64,000 bases of DNA, taken from Bacteroidota bacterium (lineage in GTDB: Bacteria > Bacteroidota > Bacteroidia > Chitinophagales > LD1). Location: contig CANJLD010000011.1 of the NCBI GenBank assembly GCA_947475165.1, forward strand, positions 1 to 64,000. The letters run 5' to 3'. The translations under genes were made by a program, and so were the position numbers. Shown piece by piece: positions 1 through 9,836 of this stretch. Every line of letters begins with the position of its first letter. The stretch's first letter is position 1. The notes beneath the pieces are model-generated. The model searched no databases. It had not been told where the DNA came from and saw nothing but the letters and a program-made list of their open reading frames with translations.

Positions 1-591
1 GGAATGAAGATTATTGAAATGAACTTTCTGCCCGATGTAGAAGTGCAATGCGAAAAGTGTTTCGGCAAACGCTACAACCGCGAAACGCTGGAAGTTCGTT
101 ACAAAGGAAAGTCCATCAGCGATGTGCTGAACATGACGGTGGAAGATTCATTGGAGTTCTTCGAAAGCATTCCATCCATTTATCCGAAACTGAAAACGCT
201 GAATGATGTGGGTCTTGGCTATTTACGATTAGGACAATCATCTACAACATTATCAGGTGGAGAAGCGCAACGCGTAAAACTTTCAGCAGAGCTTTCGAAA
301 AAAGACACCGGTAAAACGTTCTACATTCTCGATGAACCAACCACCGGTCTTCACTTTGAAGATATCCGCGTGCTTCTAGATGTATTGAACCGTTTGGTTG
401 AAAAAGGAAACACTGTTTTGGTTATCGAGCACAATCTTGATGTTATCAAAGTTGCCGACCACATTATTGATATCGGTCCCGAAGGCGGTTTCCGTGGGGG
501 CAATGTAATTGCAACCGGTACACCTGAAGAAGTAGCGCAATCGAAAGAGAGTTTTACTGCAAAGTATTTGCGGGAAGAGTTAGCTCTCTAA
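1..591 (+). CDS. uvrA: UvrA, excinuclease ABC subunit A (3' part, cut by window edge)
   Basis: C-terminal ~195 residues of the DNA-damage-recognition ATPase of nucleotide excision repair; the reading frame is open at base 1, so the gene starts outside the window. Visible are the second CxxC of the zinc module ([16 protein letters not shown]), the ABC signature [11 protein letters not shown] at about residue 83, and the Walker B/D-loop [15 protein letters not shown], followed by the H-loop region [11 protein letters not shown]. These motifs are diagnostic for the second nucleotide-binding domain of UvrA. The stop codon overlaps the 3' end of the convergent downstream gene by 12 bp. Confidence 0.97.
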   Translation, partial: GMKIIEMNFLPDVEVQCEKCFGKRYNRETLEVRYKGKSISDVLNMTVEDSLEFFESIPSIYPKLKTLNDVGLGYLRLGQSSTTLSGGEAQRVKLSAELSKKDTGKTFYILDEPTTGLHFEDIRVLLDVLNRLVEKGNTVLVIEHNLDVIKVADHIIDIGPEGGFRGGNVIATGTPEEVAQSKESFTAKYLREELAL

Positions 592-1962
592 CATTTTTAA
601 AAGCAATTTTCCATACACCGCATAGCTTCCCAACTGGTAGCGTTGCAGCATCTCGTTTTCTTTCGCTGAAAGTTTTTTGCCTCGCTGTTTTTTTTCATAC
701 ATGGCTTTCGTCAACACATAGAAAAAGGGAAAATCGCTTTGCTTAATTCCGTAACCATGCGAGCGCAGATATTTAATGTGCTTGTTGCACATCTGCCCCG
801 CCAGTTTTTTTTGATTGGTGAGAAAGAAATAAGCGGTTTGCATATTCCGCAGTTCCACTTCATACTGAAAATATTTTCCCTTCGGATTTTTCTCGAAGCC
901 GAGTTGAATAAATTCAAAAGCCTGCTCATAATCTGCGCTGAACAGAAAATATTTGGCGTACGAAATAATATCGCGTGGCAGTAACACTTCGCGAAGGTGA
1001 GTTGCCGGAAGTGTTTGCTTCGAATCTAAAATCCGCTTCGCTTCATCTAAATGGTTTGTGATTAAGCAAACCTGCAAATATTTGGTGGCGTAATAACTGC
1101 CGTCCGGAAGTTTATCCGTTTGCGGCATTTTCATCCAGCGTTCAAAACTTTTGAATGATTCTTCAAACCTGCTGAGGTAATAAAGCAACTCTGCTTCCTT
1201 TAGTTCAATCCGCAAAATCTGTATTTGATTTTGCTCGCTCGTATATTTCTTAAGCACAACTAGAGCTTCGCGGGTAACCACTAAAGACTGTTCAAAATCT
1301 TCAATGGCGTTATTGAAATAAATTTTCAGCCAGTAATAAGCAAATGCCAGTTCTTCATTTGCTTCAGCCGGTAAAGGGCCTAATGCATCTATTTTCTTTT
1401 TTTGTTCCGTTTTCCTTTCTCTGATTAATGCGGCAGCAAATAGTTTGTCAATCTGCACGTACATCAACTTACATTCAATCAGTAATTTCGCATTCCGGTT
1501 TTTTTCAATTGCCAGATATTTATCTGCCAGCATGCGCAAAACATTTTCATCCTTGTGAATGATAGGCATGTTGAAATGAATAAAGTTGACGTTCGCTTTA
1601 TAGAATTCTGCCAATTGTTGTTTAGTAAAATTCTTCTCGGCAAAACTCATTTGCCTTTTCATTTCCTGATAGTAGTGTTTAGCGAAAGAAGAACGTTCAC
1701 TTAAAAATAAAAGCAGTTCAATATTGTTACTGCCGAACAAAAATTCGTAGCATTTAGAAAGAAGTTGTGAAGTAATTTTATCGAAGTGCGCAGATGAAAT
1801 TTTTAATATAGTTTCAATTTTCTTTCTATCAAAATACAATTGCGTTGCCTGTTGGTTCAATATAGCCCATACCTGCGCACTGTGCCCTTTCACAATAAGC
1901 GATTTCAGCTTTTGCTTATCTTTTTCCTGTAAGTGTTTTAAAAAGTCGAACAGCAGGTTCAT
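580..1962 (-). CDS. Hypothetical helical-repeat protein (TPR-like), 460 aa
   Basis: Not recognised as a named family. The protein is almost entirely alpha-helical by composition (rich in K, L, E, F, Y, Q), without signal peptide or membrane segment, so probably cytoplasmic. Spaced helix pairs such as those around residues 230-300 and 340-400 resemble TPR/SEL1-type solenoids, suggesting a scaffold or interaction protein; this is inference from helical pattern only. It converges on uvrA with a 12-bp overlap and is divergent from the S41 protease pair across a 148-bp gap, so it is probably monocistronic. The ATG at 1962 is the only reasonable upstream start. Confidence 0.75.
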   Translation of the reverse strand: MNLLFDFLKHLQEKDKQKLKSLIVKGHSAQVWAILNQQATQLYFDRKKIETILKISSAHFDKITSQLLSKCYEFLFGSNNIELLLFLSERSSFAKHYYQEMKRQMSFAEKNFTKQQLAEFYKANVNFIHFNMPIIHKDENVLRMLADKYLAIEKNRNAKLLIECKLMYVQIDKLFAAALIRERKTEQKKKIDALGPLPAEANEELAFAYYWLKIYFNNAIEDFEQSLVVTREALVVLKKYTSEQNQIQILRIELKEAELLYYLSRFEESFKSFERWMKMPQTDKLPDGSYYATKYLQVCLITNHLDEAKRILDSKQTLPATHLREVLLPRDIISYAKYFLFSADYEQAFEFIQLGFEKNPKGKYFQYEVELRNMQTAYFFLTNQKKLAGQMCNKHIKYLRSHGYGIKQSDFPFFYVLTKAMYEKKQRGKKLSAKENEMLQRYQLGSYAVYGKLLLKMLES

Positions 1963-2110
1963 GTGTTAAACGTAATATTATTTCAGTTTCATCATTTGCA
2001 TGTTTTATGCCACAATTCAGAAAATATTGTAAATCATTCGCGGTATCTTACAACAATTTCAATATCTCCGCGTTAAAAATTATGTTTACCTCACTTAGCT
2101 CTGAACCGAG

Positions 2111-3778
2111 ATGACGAGATTGAAAAAATATTTAGTGTTAGGTGCAATTGTGACAGTTGCATTTGTTCCCATTGCGTTTACTACCAGCCCTTCGTATTTC
2201 GAAATCACGAAGAACCTCGACATCTTTACTACTTTATATAAGGAACTCAACACCTATTATGTTGATACGCTAAATCCCGAAAAATTGATGCATGCTGGTA
2301 TCAGCGAAATGCTGGAGTCGCTTGACCCTTACACTGATTATATTCCCGAAGAAGATATGGACGATTACCGTCAGCAGACCACCGGTAAGTATGGTGGCAT
2401 TGGCGCAGTGATTGGAACGCGTGGCGATTGGGTGGTGGTAACTGAACCGTACGAAGGTTTTCCTGCAGCGAAAATTGGTTTGCGTTCCGGTGATAAGATT
2501 ATTGAAGTTGATGGCAAAAGTGCAAAGACTTATCGCACCGACCAGGTAAGTGCTATGCTGAAAGGCAAACCGGGCACCGAAGTAAACGTAAAAATTAAAC
2601 GATTGCAGGCAGACGGAAGTGAAGCTGAAATGTCGGTGAAGATGGTGCGTGAAGAAATCAAGATTAAGAACGTACCTTATTTTGGGATGGTAGATGACCA
2701 TGTTGGTTATATACAACTTTCAAGTTTTACGGAGCGTGCCGGTGCCGAAGTGAAGAGCGCACTGCTCACGCTAGAATCGAAAGGCAAATTGAAGGGAGTG
2801 ATACTTGACTTGCGCGGCAACCCGGGCGGTTTGCTTAACGAAGCAATAAATGTAGCCAACGTTTTTGTCGACAAGAACATCGACATAGTTTTTACAAAGG
2901 GAAAAATTGACGAATGGAATAAAAATTTTCCTTCTTTAAATGACCCGGTTGATTTAAAGATACCGGTAGTAGTTCTTGCCGATGGCGGCTCCGCTTCAGC
3001 GGCAGAAATTGTTTCCGGTTCATTGCAGGATTTAGACCGTGCGGTTATTGTAGGGCAAAAAACTTTCGGAAAAGGTTTAGTGCAATCAACACGCTCGCTT
3101 CCGTTTAATGCTAAACTGAAGGTGACTACCGCCAAGTATTACATCCCATCCGGTCGTTGTATTCAGGCAATAAATTATGCCGAAAGAAATGCTGATGGCA
3201 GCGTAAAGAGAATTCCTGATTCACTGAAGGTGGCTTTCAAAACAAAGAAGAACGGAAGAACAGTTTACGATGGTGGCGGCATTGACCCCGATGTTTCTGT
3301 TGAGGCAGAGAAACTCACTCCTATTACTATCAGCCTGCTTACCAAAAACCTGATTGCAGATTATGCCAACGAGTATCGTGCTAAGCACGAAAAAATTGTT
3401 GGCGCAAAAGATTTTGTATTAACCGATGCTGACTATGCAGATTTTATGGCCTGGGTTGCAAAAAAGGATTACGAATACTCTACGCGAAGCGAAAAAATAT
3501 TGACTGACTTAAAGGCCTCAGCTGAAAAAGAGAAATACTTTGAAGCCATACAGGATGATTACGAGGCGATGAAAAAAACCATGATGCATGATAAACAGCA
3601 TGATCTGGAAAAGGGAAAAACACAAATCAAAAGCATGCTCGAAGAAGAAATTGTTGCTCGCTATTATCTGAACACCGGCAGAACCGAAGCCATGTTTAAG
3701 AGCGACAACAATTTGAAAGCAGCCATCGAAATCTTGAAGGACGAAAAAAGGATGAACGAAATTTTGTCGAAGAAATAA
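2111..3778 (+). CDS. S41 family C-terminal processing peptidase (CtpA-like), copy 1
   Basis: Serine protease of the tail-specific/CtpA family, 555 aa, likely periplasmic. Residues 1-25 form a signal peptide or anchor; a PDZ domain spans roughly 95-165 (GGIGAVIG ... SGDKIIEVDGKS); the S41 catalytic core follows. The Ser/Lys dyad is intact: Ser296 in GGSASAAEI and Lys321 in TFGKGLVQ, 25 residues apart as in Prc and CtpB. The C-terminal ~190 residues are a lysine/glutamate-rich helical extension. A paralogue of almost the same length follows 24-36 bp downstream, so the two were probably produced by tandem duplication and may be co-transcribed. The substrate is unknown. Confidence 0.93.
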   Translation: MTRLKKYLVLGAIVTVAFVPIAFTTSPSYFEITKNLDIFTTLYKELNTYYVDTLNPEKLMHAGISEMLESLDPYTDYIPEEDMDDYRQQTTGKYGGIGAVIGTRGDWVVVTEPYEGFPAAKIGLRSGDKIIEVDGKSAKTYRTDQVSAMLKGKPGTEVNVKIKRLQADGSEAEMSVKMVREEIKIKNVPYFGMVDDHVGYIQLSSFTERAGAEVKSALLTLESKGKLKGVILDLRGNPGGLLNEAINVANVFVDKNIDIVFTKGKIDEWNKNFPSLNDPVDLKIPVVVLADGGSASAAEIVSGSLQDLDRAVIVGQKTFGKGLVQSTRSLPFNAKLKVTTAKYYIPSGRCIQAINYAERNADGSVKRIPDSLKVAFKTKKNGRTVYDGGGIDPDVSVEAEKLTPITISLLTKNLIADYANEYRAKHEKIVGAKDFVLTDADYADFMAWVAKKDYEYSTRSEKILTDLKASAEKEKYFEAIQDDYEAMKKTMMHDKQHDLEKGKTQIKSMLEEEIVARYYLNTGRTEAMFKSDNNLKAAIEILKDEKRMNEILSKK

Positions 3779-3814
3779 ACCCCTAAATCCCCTAAGGGGG
3801 ACTTGAAATGCAGA
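3779..3814. repeat. Small palindromic intergenic element (CCCTAAGGGGG type)
   Basis: The 36-bp gap between the two S41 genes contains CCCTAAATCCCCTAAGGGGG followed by ACTT. The centre can fold as TCCCC-taag-GGGGA. From memory, elements of this form are scattered in intergenic positions of many Bacteroidota genomes and give a recognisable spurious peptide (SPLGDLGV) when translated on the other strand, as happens here. It could be a mobile palindromic unit or a transcript-stabilising hairpin between the genes. The run of G also lies where a ribosome-binding site for the TTG at 3803 or ATG at 3815 would be. Confidence 0.5.
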
Positions 3815-5476
3815 ATGAAAAATAGAGTTATAAAAATTATTTCTGTTTTAGTTATCAGCATCGGCACCATGTCGTTTGCCGATAATTATTTTGAGATTTC
3901 GAAGAACCTCGATGTTTTTTCTGCGCTGTATAAAGAAGTGAATACTTATTATGTAGATGATGTAGAGCCTTCGAAGTTGATGCGCACCTGCATTGACGGC
4001 ATGCTGAAAACGCTTGACCCTTTCACTAATTATTTTTCCGGCTCACAAATTGAAAATGCAAAGATGCATCAGGGAGGAAAGTTTGGCGGAATTGGAGTGG
4101 AGATAGAAGTAATGAATAACTATCCGGTGATAATTTCTGTTGAACAAAATCAACCGGCAGATAAAAGCGGCATTCATGCCGGTGATGTGATTAAGAGTAT
4201 TGATGGCGAAAGCACATTGAAGAGAAAGAAAGATGAAGTAGAAAAGTTTTTAGTTGGGCAGCCGAAGTCAGCCGTTAGTGTTGAAGTTGAAAGAAAGGTA
4301 TCACTCACAGAAAGCAAGTCGTTTTATTTTACAGTAACACGCGAAGAAATTCAGGAAACCTCTGTTCCGTTTTACGGAATGATTACACCGGAAGTAGGTT
4401 GTATCAAACTCAAAATATTTAATGAAGGTGCGGGCAAAGATGTGAAGGCAGCCTTCGACAGTTTAAAGAAAGCCAACCCGAACATGAAGGGAGTTATTCT
4501 CGACCTGAGAAGCAACCCCGGTGGTTTGCTGAACGAAGCTGTAAACATTGTCAATGTTTTTGAAGACAAAGACAAATTAGTAGTTACCACCAAAGGAAAA
4601 GTGGATGAATGGAATAACAGTTTCAGAACATTGAACGATCCGAGCGATACAAAAATTCCGCTTGTGCTGATTACGAACTCTATGAGTGCATCAGCTTCCG
4701 AAATTGTTTCGGGAACTATGCAGGATTATGACCGTGGTGTGGTGATTGGTCAGCGCACATATGGCAAAGGATTGGTGCAGGTTACCAAACCGCTTTCATA
4801 TAACACGATGTTGAAAGTGACTACTGCTAAATATTATATCCCTACCGGTCGTTGTATTCAGGCATTGCTCTATGCAGAAAAAAATGCAGATGGAAGTGTG
4901 AAACGGATTCCCGATTCATTGAAGGTTGCTTTCAAAACGATCAATAGCGCGAGAACGGTTTACGATGGCGGTGGCGTTGACCCTGATGTGAAACTTGCTA
5001 AACCCGAGCACAGCAAAATTGCCGAAACACTTTACACCAAGAATTACATTTTTGATTTTGCTTCTGCTTACCGGTTAGCTCACGATACCATTGCTGATGC
5101 CGCAAAATTCAAACTGACCGAAAAAGATTTCAATGATTTTGTGGCGTATGTAAAAACCAAGGACTGCACTTACAAAACCGAAAGCGAAGAAAAATTAGAT
5201 GCGCTGAAAGAAGCTGCGAGTGAGGAAAAATATTTTGATGCGGTAAAAGACCAATACGAAGCCATCAAGCAAAAATTGAATCACGATAAAGAGCAAGACC
5301 TGATTAAGAACAAAGATGAAATCATTACCGTGCTTGAAAACGAAATTGCCGGACGTTATTATTATGCTTATGGCAAGGTGAAGAAGAGCTATCAGAATGA
5401 TGCCGAAGTGGCAAAGGCTATTGAACTGATAACTAACCCACAGCAGTATTCAGAAATTCTTTCTGCTAAAAAGTAA
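3815..5476 (+). CDS. S41 family C-terminal processing peptidase (CtpA-like), copy 2
   Basis: Second tail-specific protease, 553 aa from the ATG at 3815; a TTG four codons upstream is possible, but the ATG gives a cleaner signal peptide (MKNRVIKIISVLVIS...SFA). The domain order is the same as in copy 1: N-terminal helical region, PDZ about 90-165, S41 core, charged C-terminal helix. The dyad is Ser293 in SMSASASEI and Lys318 in TYGKGLVQ, again 25 apart, so both copies should be active. The sequence is clearly homologous to copy 1 throughout but diverged in the PDZ, which suggests different substrate recognition. It lies immediately downstream of copy 1 and converges with the AraC gene 11 bp away. 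Confidence 0.93.
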   Translation: MKNRVIKIISVLVISIGTMSFADNYFEISKNLDVFSALYKEVNTYYVDDVEPSKLMRTCIDGMLKTLDPFTNYFSGSQIENAKMHQGGKFGGIGVEIEVMNNYPVIISVEQNQPADKSGIHAGDVIKSIDGESTLKRKKDEVEKFLVGQPKSAVSVEVERKVSLTESKSFYFTVTREEIQETSVPFYGMITPEVGCIKLKIFNEGAGKDVKAAFDSLKKANPNMKGVILDLRSNPGGLLNEAVNIVNVFEDKDKLVVTTKGKVDEWNNSFRTLNDPSDTKIPLVLITNSMSASASEIVSGTMQDYDRGVVIGQRTYGKGLVQVTKPLSYNTMLKVTTAKYYIPTGRCIQALLYAEKNADGSVKRIPDSLKVAFKTINSARTVYDGGGVDPDVKLAKPEHSKIAETLYTKNYIFDFASAYRLAHDTIADAAKFKLTEKDFNDFVAYVKTKDCTYKTESEEKLDALKEAASEEKYFDAVKDQYEAIKQKLNHDKEQDLIKNKDEIITVLENEIAGRYYYAYGKVKKSYQNDAEVAKAIELITNPQQYSEILSAKK

Positions 5477-5487
5477 TCCGCGAAATT

Positions 5488-6345
5488 TTACTTCCCTTTA
5501 AACTCCACCGGAGTCATTCCTGTTTTCTGTTTAAAGAAATTAGTGAAGTGTGCTGCATCGGTAAAGTTGAGGTCGTAGGCTATTTGCTTGATAGGCTTGT
5601 TGCTGTATTTCAGTAAACGTTTTGCTTCCACCACCAAACGTGCATGAATAAATTCCAGCGCGGTGCGGCCGGTGTAGTTGCGGCAGAGTTCGTTTAATTG
5701 TTTGGGAGAAATACCAAGGCGCAAACTATAATCGGCAACGGAATGAATAGTTTTGTAATGCCGCTCCACTTCTTTTCTCAGCCGGATATAATCAAGCGAA
5801 TCATCTCCTGAATGGTTCAGTTGTGGCAATTGAAGCGCACTCATACATTTAGTGACGAACACTGAAAGCAAATCGAGTAGTAACGCGCCTTTGTTCTCAT
5901 TCTCGCTCTCGTATTCGTATTGTATAAGCTTAAGCAGACTGCTGAAAAAATCTTTATCGGTCTTGGTAATATTAAAGGCAGCCGCTTCGCCAGCATCCAT
6001 AAAGCTGAATAGGCGCATGAGCAGTTTGATGGTTTCTTCGCGCATTAAAAAAAACTCTTCGGTAAACATGAGTGCGTGCGCCAGAAATTTTTTGCCTCCA
6101 TGCAAAGCATGAATCTGTCCAGGCAATACCATGTGAATGCTGCCGGGTTTTATTTCCACTTCTTTAAAGTCGATAACATGCCGCCCTCTGCCTTCTAAAA
6201 AAATAAAAAGTGTCCAGTAACCGTGGCGGTGCTCTACATCCGGTACTTCAAAACTGGCTTCGGTGATGGTGACAAACTTAAAGTGAACATCACCGGCAGA
6301 AGAAAAGCGATGAACAGGGGCAACAGTTTCTTGCTTCTTGCTCAT
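5488..6345 (-). CDS. AraC-family transcriptional regulator
   Basis: 285 aa. The N-terminal ~130 residues form a cupin-like sensor domain (HRHGYWTLFIFLEGRGRHVIDF, then the PGSIHMVLPGQIHAL turn). The C-terminal ~100 residues carry the double helix-turn-helix of AraC/XylS proteins, including LRLGISPKQLNELCRNYTGRT for the first HTH and IKQIAYDLNFTDAAHFTNFFKQ with TGMTPVEFK at the end for the second. It probably controls transcription in response to a small ligand; neither ligand nor target is evident. It sits upstream of and in the same direction as the T9SS protein gene, whose start is more than 1.7 kb away, so no direct regulatory link is implied. Confidence 0.92.
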   Translation of the reverse strand: MSKKQETVAPVHRFSSAGDVHFKFVTITEASFEVPDVEHRHGYWTLFIFLEGRGRHVIDFKEVEIKPGSIHMVLPGQIHALHGGKKFLAHALMFTEEFFLMREETIKLLMRLFSFMDAGEAAAFNITKTDKDFFSSLLKLIQYEYESENENKGALLLDLLSVFVTKCMSALQLPQLNHSGDDSLDYIRLRKEVERHYKTIHSVADYSLRLGISPKQLNELCRNYTGRTALEFIHARLVVEAKRLLKYSNKPIKQIAYDLNFTDAAHFTNFFKQKTGMTPVEFKGK

Positions 6346-6372
6346 CGCTTTTTATAAATAGATTGGTTGAAA

Positions 6373-8046
6373 TTATTTTACTACTACAAACTTCTTAACC
6401 GTTGTTCCGTTTTGCAAAGATGAAAACGAAATGCAATAGTTACCTGCTGCAAGGGTTGATACATCAACCGATGAAGTTTCTCCCTCCACAGTTTTCTGCA
6501 ACATCAGTTCGCCATTCACATTTGTAACTCGCACATTTGTTTCGCAGTAACCTGCATTACCTATTTTGAAATTCAACTGGCTTGATGTTGGGTTTGGAAA
6601 CAACTGCACTTCCGTTTTGGTTTCTACAGTTTTAATTCCGCTGGCTAAACCTTGTGGTTCGTAAATCCAAAGTTCTCTTCCGGCATCGTTAAAATTGGCA
6701 GGTATAATTACTTTATCTCCCCATACTTTAAAATCGAACACATCTATAATACCACAACCGGCTAACACATTAAACGGATGCTCTACGTTTGTGCTTATAG
6801 GCATAATAGAAAAAGTGCCTTCGGTAGTTCCGTTGCTTTCAACAAAAACCTGTTTGCCGGTGGCGGTATCGTAAGCGGCAAAGAAAATTTTGCCACCGGT
6901 GCCTACTAAAAAATCGGTTGAGGTAAAAAACGAATTCGGTATAGAGAAGTTAGTGAGGTTAAGCACGTGATGCGTAAAATCGCTCAGGTTAACCCAGTGA
7001 ATTTGCTGCGCGTTATCGCTCAAAAAATAAACTGCATTGTTGTAAAAACTTAAACTGCCCGATACATTAACAGTGGCTGACGAAGTAACAATTTGCGGAG
7101 CCGCATCGGTAGTTGACATTTTATAAAGATTGGTACCGGTCATGTTTGAAGCATAAAATATCAGTTGATTATTCGCCACCGTAACTCCTTGTGGGTAAGA
7201 ATTACCGCCCGTTACAATTTCAATATGCGTAAGTGTTCCGTTTATGTTGCCGTCATAAGAAAACAAATCGCTGCCTTGTCCGCTGATGGATGCTACCATA
7301 TAAAGTTTATTGTTAAACGCCAGTAGTTTGTCTACGCTTATAATAGATGCACTATCGCCTAAGTTAAATGCCAGTTCGGTGCCGGCTGTGGTGCCGTTGG
7401 TCATCCACAATTGCGGCTTGCCAAAATTGTTGGTTAAAATAAAATAGGCTTTGCCATTCACTTCGCAGTAACCTTGTGACGGATTGTAATTAGTAAGTGT
7501 AAGCAGCGATTCGGTACCGGCAACCGTTCCATCGGTACTCATTAAATCGGTAGCTGTGCAGAACAAAACCTTGTTGCCAAAGTTAGCCGCGCGTTGTGGC
7601 GAGAGTCCGTCATTCCAGTTTTGGTTAATGTCGCTTACTTTGATAGTGCCACCTGGTGTGCCATCGCTGGAGAATAAATCAAAATCCCAGTTGTTGTTAT
7701 CGCTGGCTATAAAGAGCAGGCGGTTGCCGGCTTTCATAATATTGCCTATTTGTGCCGAGCCGGTTGGGTTAATATCCTTTACCAGTTGCGTGCCGCCTTC
7801 TGTTCCATTGCTCGTCCACAGTTCTTCGTTGCCAAAAGTATCTTGTGCTACAAAATACAGCTTGCCGTTCAGTTCGGTCATACAACTCAGTTCGCCTGCG
7901 CCATAAATATGTTTGCTGCTATCGCTCCACACAAACTGCTCGGTTCCGTGTGCGGGGTTAATTTCAATCAGCGAAAAATTGCCTGTGCCGGTAGCGTTGC
8001 CTAGCAGCGCGACAGCCAGAAGTGTAAAGAGGAATGTAGTTTTCAT
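6373..8046 (-). CDS. T9SS-secreted protein with ELW-TxGT-xGT repeats
   Basis: 557 aa from the ATG at 8046; a longer frame extends to 8145, but MKTTFLFTLLAVALLG is a clear signal peptide and fixes the start. The body is a series of degenerate beta-propeller-like repeats of the type ...LFxSDGTxGGTxxxxD..., the hyalin-like ELWxTDGTxxGT pattern frequent in Bacteroidota exoproteins. The last ~80 residues (from VQLFPNPTSSQLNFKI to KKFVVVK) are a type A T9SS sorting domain, directing export through the outer membrane and surface attachment or release. A second member of the same family is encoded at 52182. No catalytic motif is visible; an adhesive or binding role is inference. Confidence 0.85.
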   Translation of the reverse strand: MKTTFLFTLLAVALLGNATGTGNFSLIEINPAHGTEQFVWSDSSKHIYGAGELSCMTELNGKLYFVAQDTFGNEELWTSNGTEGGTQLVKDINPTGSAQIGNIMKAGNRLLFIASDNNNWDFDLFSSDGTPGGTIKVSDINQNWNDGLSPQRAANFGNKVLFCTATDLMSTDGTVAGTESLLTLTNYNPSQGYCEVNGKAYFILTNNFGKPQLWMTNGTTAGTELAFNLGDSASIISVDKLLAFNNKLYMVASISGQGSDLFSYDGNINGTLTHIEIVTGGNSYPQGVTVANNQLIFYASNMTGTNLYKMSTTDAAPQIVTSSATVNVSGSLSFYNNAVYFLSDNAQQIHWVNLSDFTHHVLNLTNFSIPNSFFTSTDFLVGTGGKIFFAAYDTATGKQVFVESNGTTEGTFSIMPISTNVEHPFNVLAGCGIIDVFDFKVWGDKVIIPANFNDAGRELWIYEPQGLASGIKTVETKTEVQLFPNPTSSQLNFKIGNAGYCETNVRVTNVNGELMLQKTVEGETSSVDVSTLAAGNYCISFSSLQNGTTVKKFVVVK

Positions 8047-8147
8047 AATCTGTATTTTTTGTTGGCACAAAGAAACCGCAAGCGCAAGGTAAGGCATTGT
8101 AAATTCAGGACGAAATGTTGTAAGCGGTATTTTGCCTACAGGCAAAT

Positions 8148-9296
8148 CTAATCTGTAAGCGCGCTTGTAAATTCCACCAACAGCTTGAACAATTCTTCGT
8201 GTTTGTTTAATGGAAGTGTTTCGGCTTTATCGTAAACATCATGATAGGCCTGTATGCCGCCCATGGTGAAAAAGAAAAACGAAGGCACTCCGGCTTCGGT
8301 AAAAAAGTAGTGGTCGCTTATGGCTGCCTTGCCTCTTTGCGCCAATGTTTTCAAATAGCCTTTGCTATCATTAATTCTTCGCATGGCATTAAACTCTTCC
8401 ACAAACACGGTTGAGTTTACAATGGTAATTCCATCCTCACCGGTACCGGCAATATCGTTGTTCAGCAAAAAGCGAATCTTTTTCATATCAATAAGCGGAT
8501 GCTCGGTAAAATATTTGGAGCCTATGAGCCCCGGTTCCTCTCCGGAAAAAAGAATAAACGCAATGCTGTAACGCGAAGGATTTTTAGCGTAATACTTTGC
8601 AAGATTCATACACAAGGCAACACCGCTGGCGTTATCATTAGCACCGGGGAAATAAGTTTCGGTGCCCATGCCGCCAAGGTGGTCGTAGTGACCGGTGAAG
8701 ACAATAAACGAATCGGGCACGGCAGTTCCTTTTACGGTGGCGCAGATATTTACCGCATTAAATTTTTTGACGAAACTGCTTTCTACATTAATAGAATACC
8801 CCTGAGGCTTTTTGGTAACGCGTTTTTTGTCGAGCAGAATCAACGTGTATTCTTCTACTGCCGGTGCGCACTCCCAGGTAAGTTTATCTTTTAAAACAAA
8901 AAACACGCGGTTCTCGCGGTCGAAAAAAGTAACGCTGTCGCGCTGCTCCAGTTCGCCATAGCTTTTCACGCTTTTGCTTTCGGCAGAGATGATATAATCT
9001 TCACCAGGGATAAGCTTTTTTCCGTTAATGCTTACTTCCATCTTACCCGGAAATGTATTTACCGGATACGTAAACTTTTGAAAATAGCTTTCGCCTTTCA
9101 TGGGCTGCAAACCGAGTTTCTGAAACTGGTCTGCCAGAAAAATTGAAGCTTTCAGCATACCGTTATTAGTATAACCGCGCCCCCAAAACGATGGCGAGGC
9201 AAGCGTATCTACCAAATGCCGCGCGTAGGGAATATCCTGCGCCATTGCACCGGTGAACAAAAACAGAATGATTACTGCTGAGAATACCTTTTTCAT
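8148..9296 (-). CDS. M28 family zinc aminopeptidase, secreted
   Basis: 382 aa with signal peptide MKKVFSAVIILFLFTGAMAQ. The co-catalytic zinc site of family M28 is complete: His203 (TGHYDHLG), bridging Asp221 (GANDNASG), catalytic Glu253 and ligand Glu254 (SGEEPGLIG), Asp281 (LNNDIAG) and the late His in AYHDVYDKAETL. It probably removes N-terminal residues from peptides in the periplasm or outside the cell. No T9SS domain is present. The gene ends 101 bp upstream of the T9SS protein start and may be transcribed with it. Upstream lies a long non-coding region with array 1. Confidence 0.93.
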   Translation of the reverse strand: MKKVFSAVIILFLFTGAMAQDIPYARHLVDTLASPSFWGRGYTNNGMLKASIFLADQFQKLGLQPMKGESYFQKFTYPVNTFPGKMEVSINGKKLIPGEDYIISAESKSVKSYGELEQRDSVTFFDRENRVFFVLKDKLTWECAPAVEEYTLILLDKKRVTKKPQGYSINVESSFVKKFNAVNICATVKGTAVPDSFIVFTGHYDHLGGMGTETYFPGANDNASGVALCMNLAKYYAKNPSRYSIAFILFSGEEPGLIGSKYFTEHPLIDMKKIRFLLNNDIAGTGEDGITIVNSTVFVEEFNAMRRINDSKGYLKTLAQRGKAAISDHYFFTEAGVPSFFFFTMGGIQAYHDVYDKAETLPLNKHEELFKLLVEFTSALTD

Positions 9297-9454
9297 GAAA
9301 TGAATGTATTAAAAAATGAATGTCGGTTTAACTCTTCCTGCTCCTCCAAACATTGATTTAGCCATTGCCGCATTAGTGTCCTTAATCCTTGGTTTGGAAG
9401 AAGCTTTCGGGGGCTGAAAGGTATTTTTGACCACTTAGTTTATGGTAAAAAACA

Positions 9455-9685
9455 CCGTTCTAAGTAATTTCCGAGGTGGTTAATTAAGTTTCCGAGGCAG
9501 TAAAAGGGACAAACTACCCGAGGGAAGGCATGAACTAGCCATGGGAAGCCGCGTCCGAGCCGTTCGAAGTAACTTCCGAGCCGTGTGAAGGCATTTCCGA
9601 GCCATGGAAACCTGCGTCCTAGCCGTTCAAAGACATTTCCGAGGCGTTCGAAGCCATTTCCTAGGGGTGAAAAATGGCATTTGTG
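9455..9685. repeat. Tandem array 1: 11 units of exactly 21 bp
   Basis: Eleven consecutive 21-nt units, with no insertion or deletion by my parsing. The working consensus is CCGTTCGAAG-NCATTTCCGAG. Units end mostly in CCGAG or CTAG and vary at many positions (for example the third and fourth units are strongly diverged), yet the spacing is constant. 21 bp is two turns of B-DNA, so equivalent bases face the same side. There are no spacers, so this is not a CRISPR. It shares GCATTTCCGA with array 3. Confidence 0.85.
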
Positions 9686-9836
9686 CCGTGTTTTGCCTGT
9701 TTTTAATCATTTTCATCAATTTTTGAGAATTTTAAGGCTATGTAATTTCTCATCGAAATCAAGGTTCAGTTTAACAACTTTAGTTCTTTTTTCTTCCAAA
9801 AGAAAGATAACCGAACGCCCATTTTAAAACAAAAAA

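Noticed and set aside
8047-8145. N-terminal extension of the 6373 T9SS gene
   Set aside because: The signal peptide starting at the ATG 8046 requires the shorter form.
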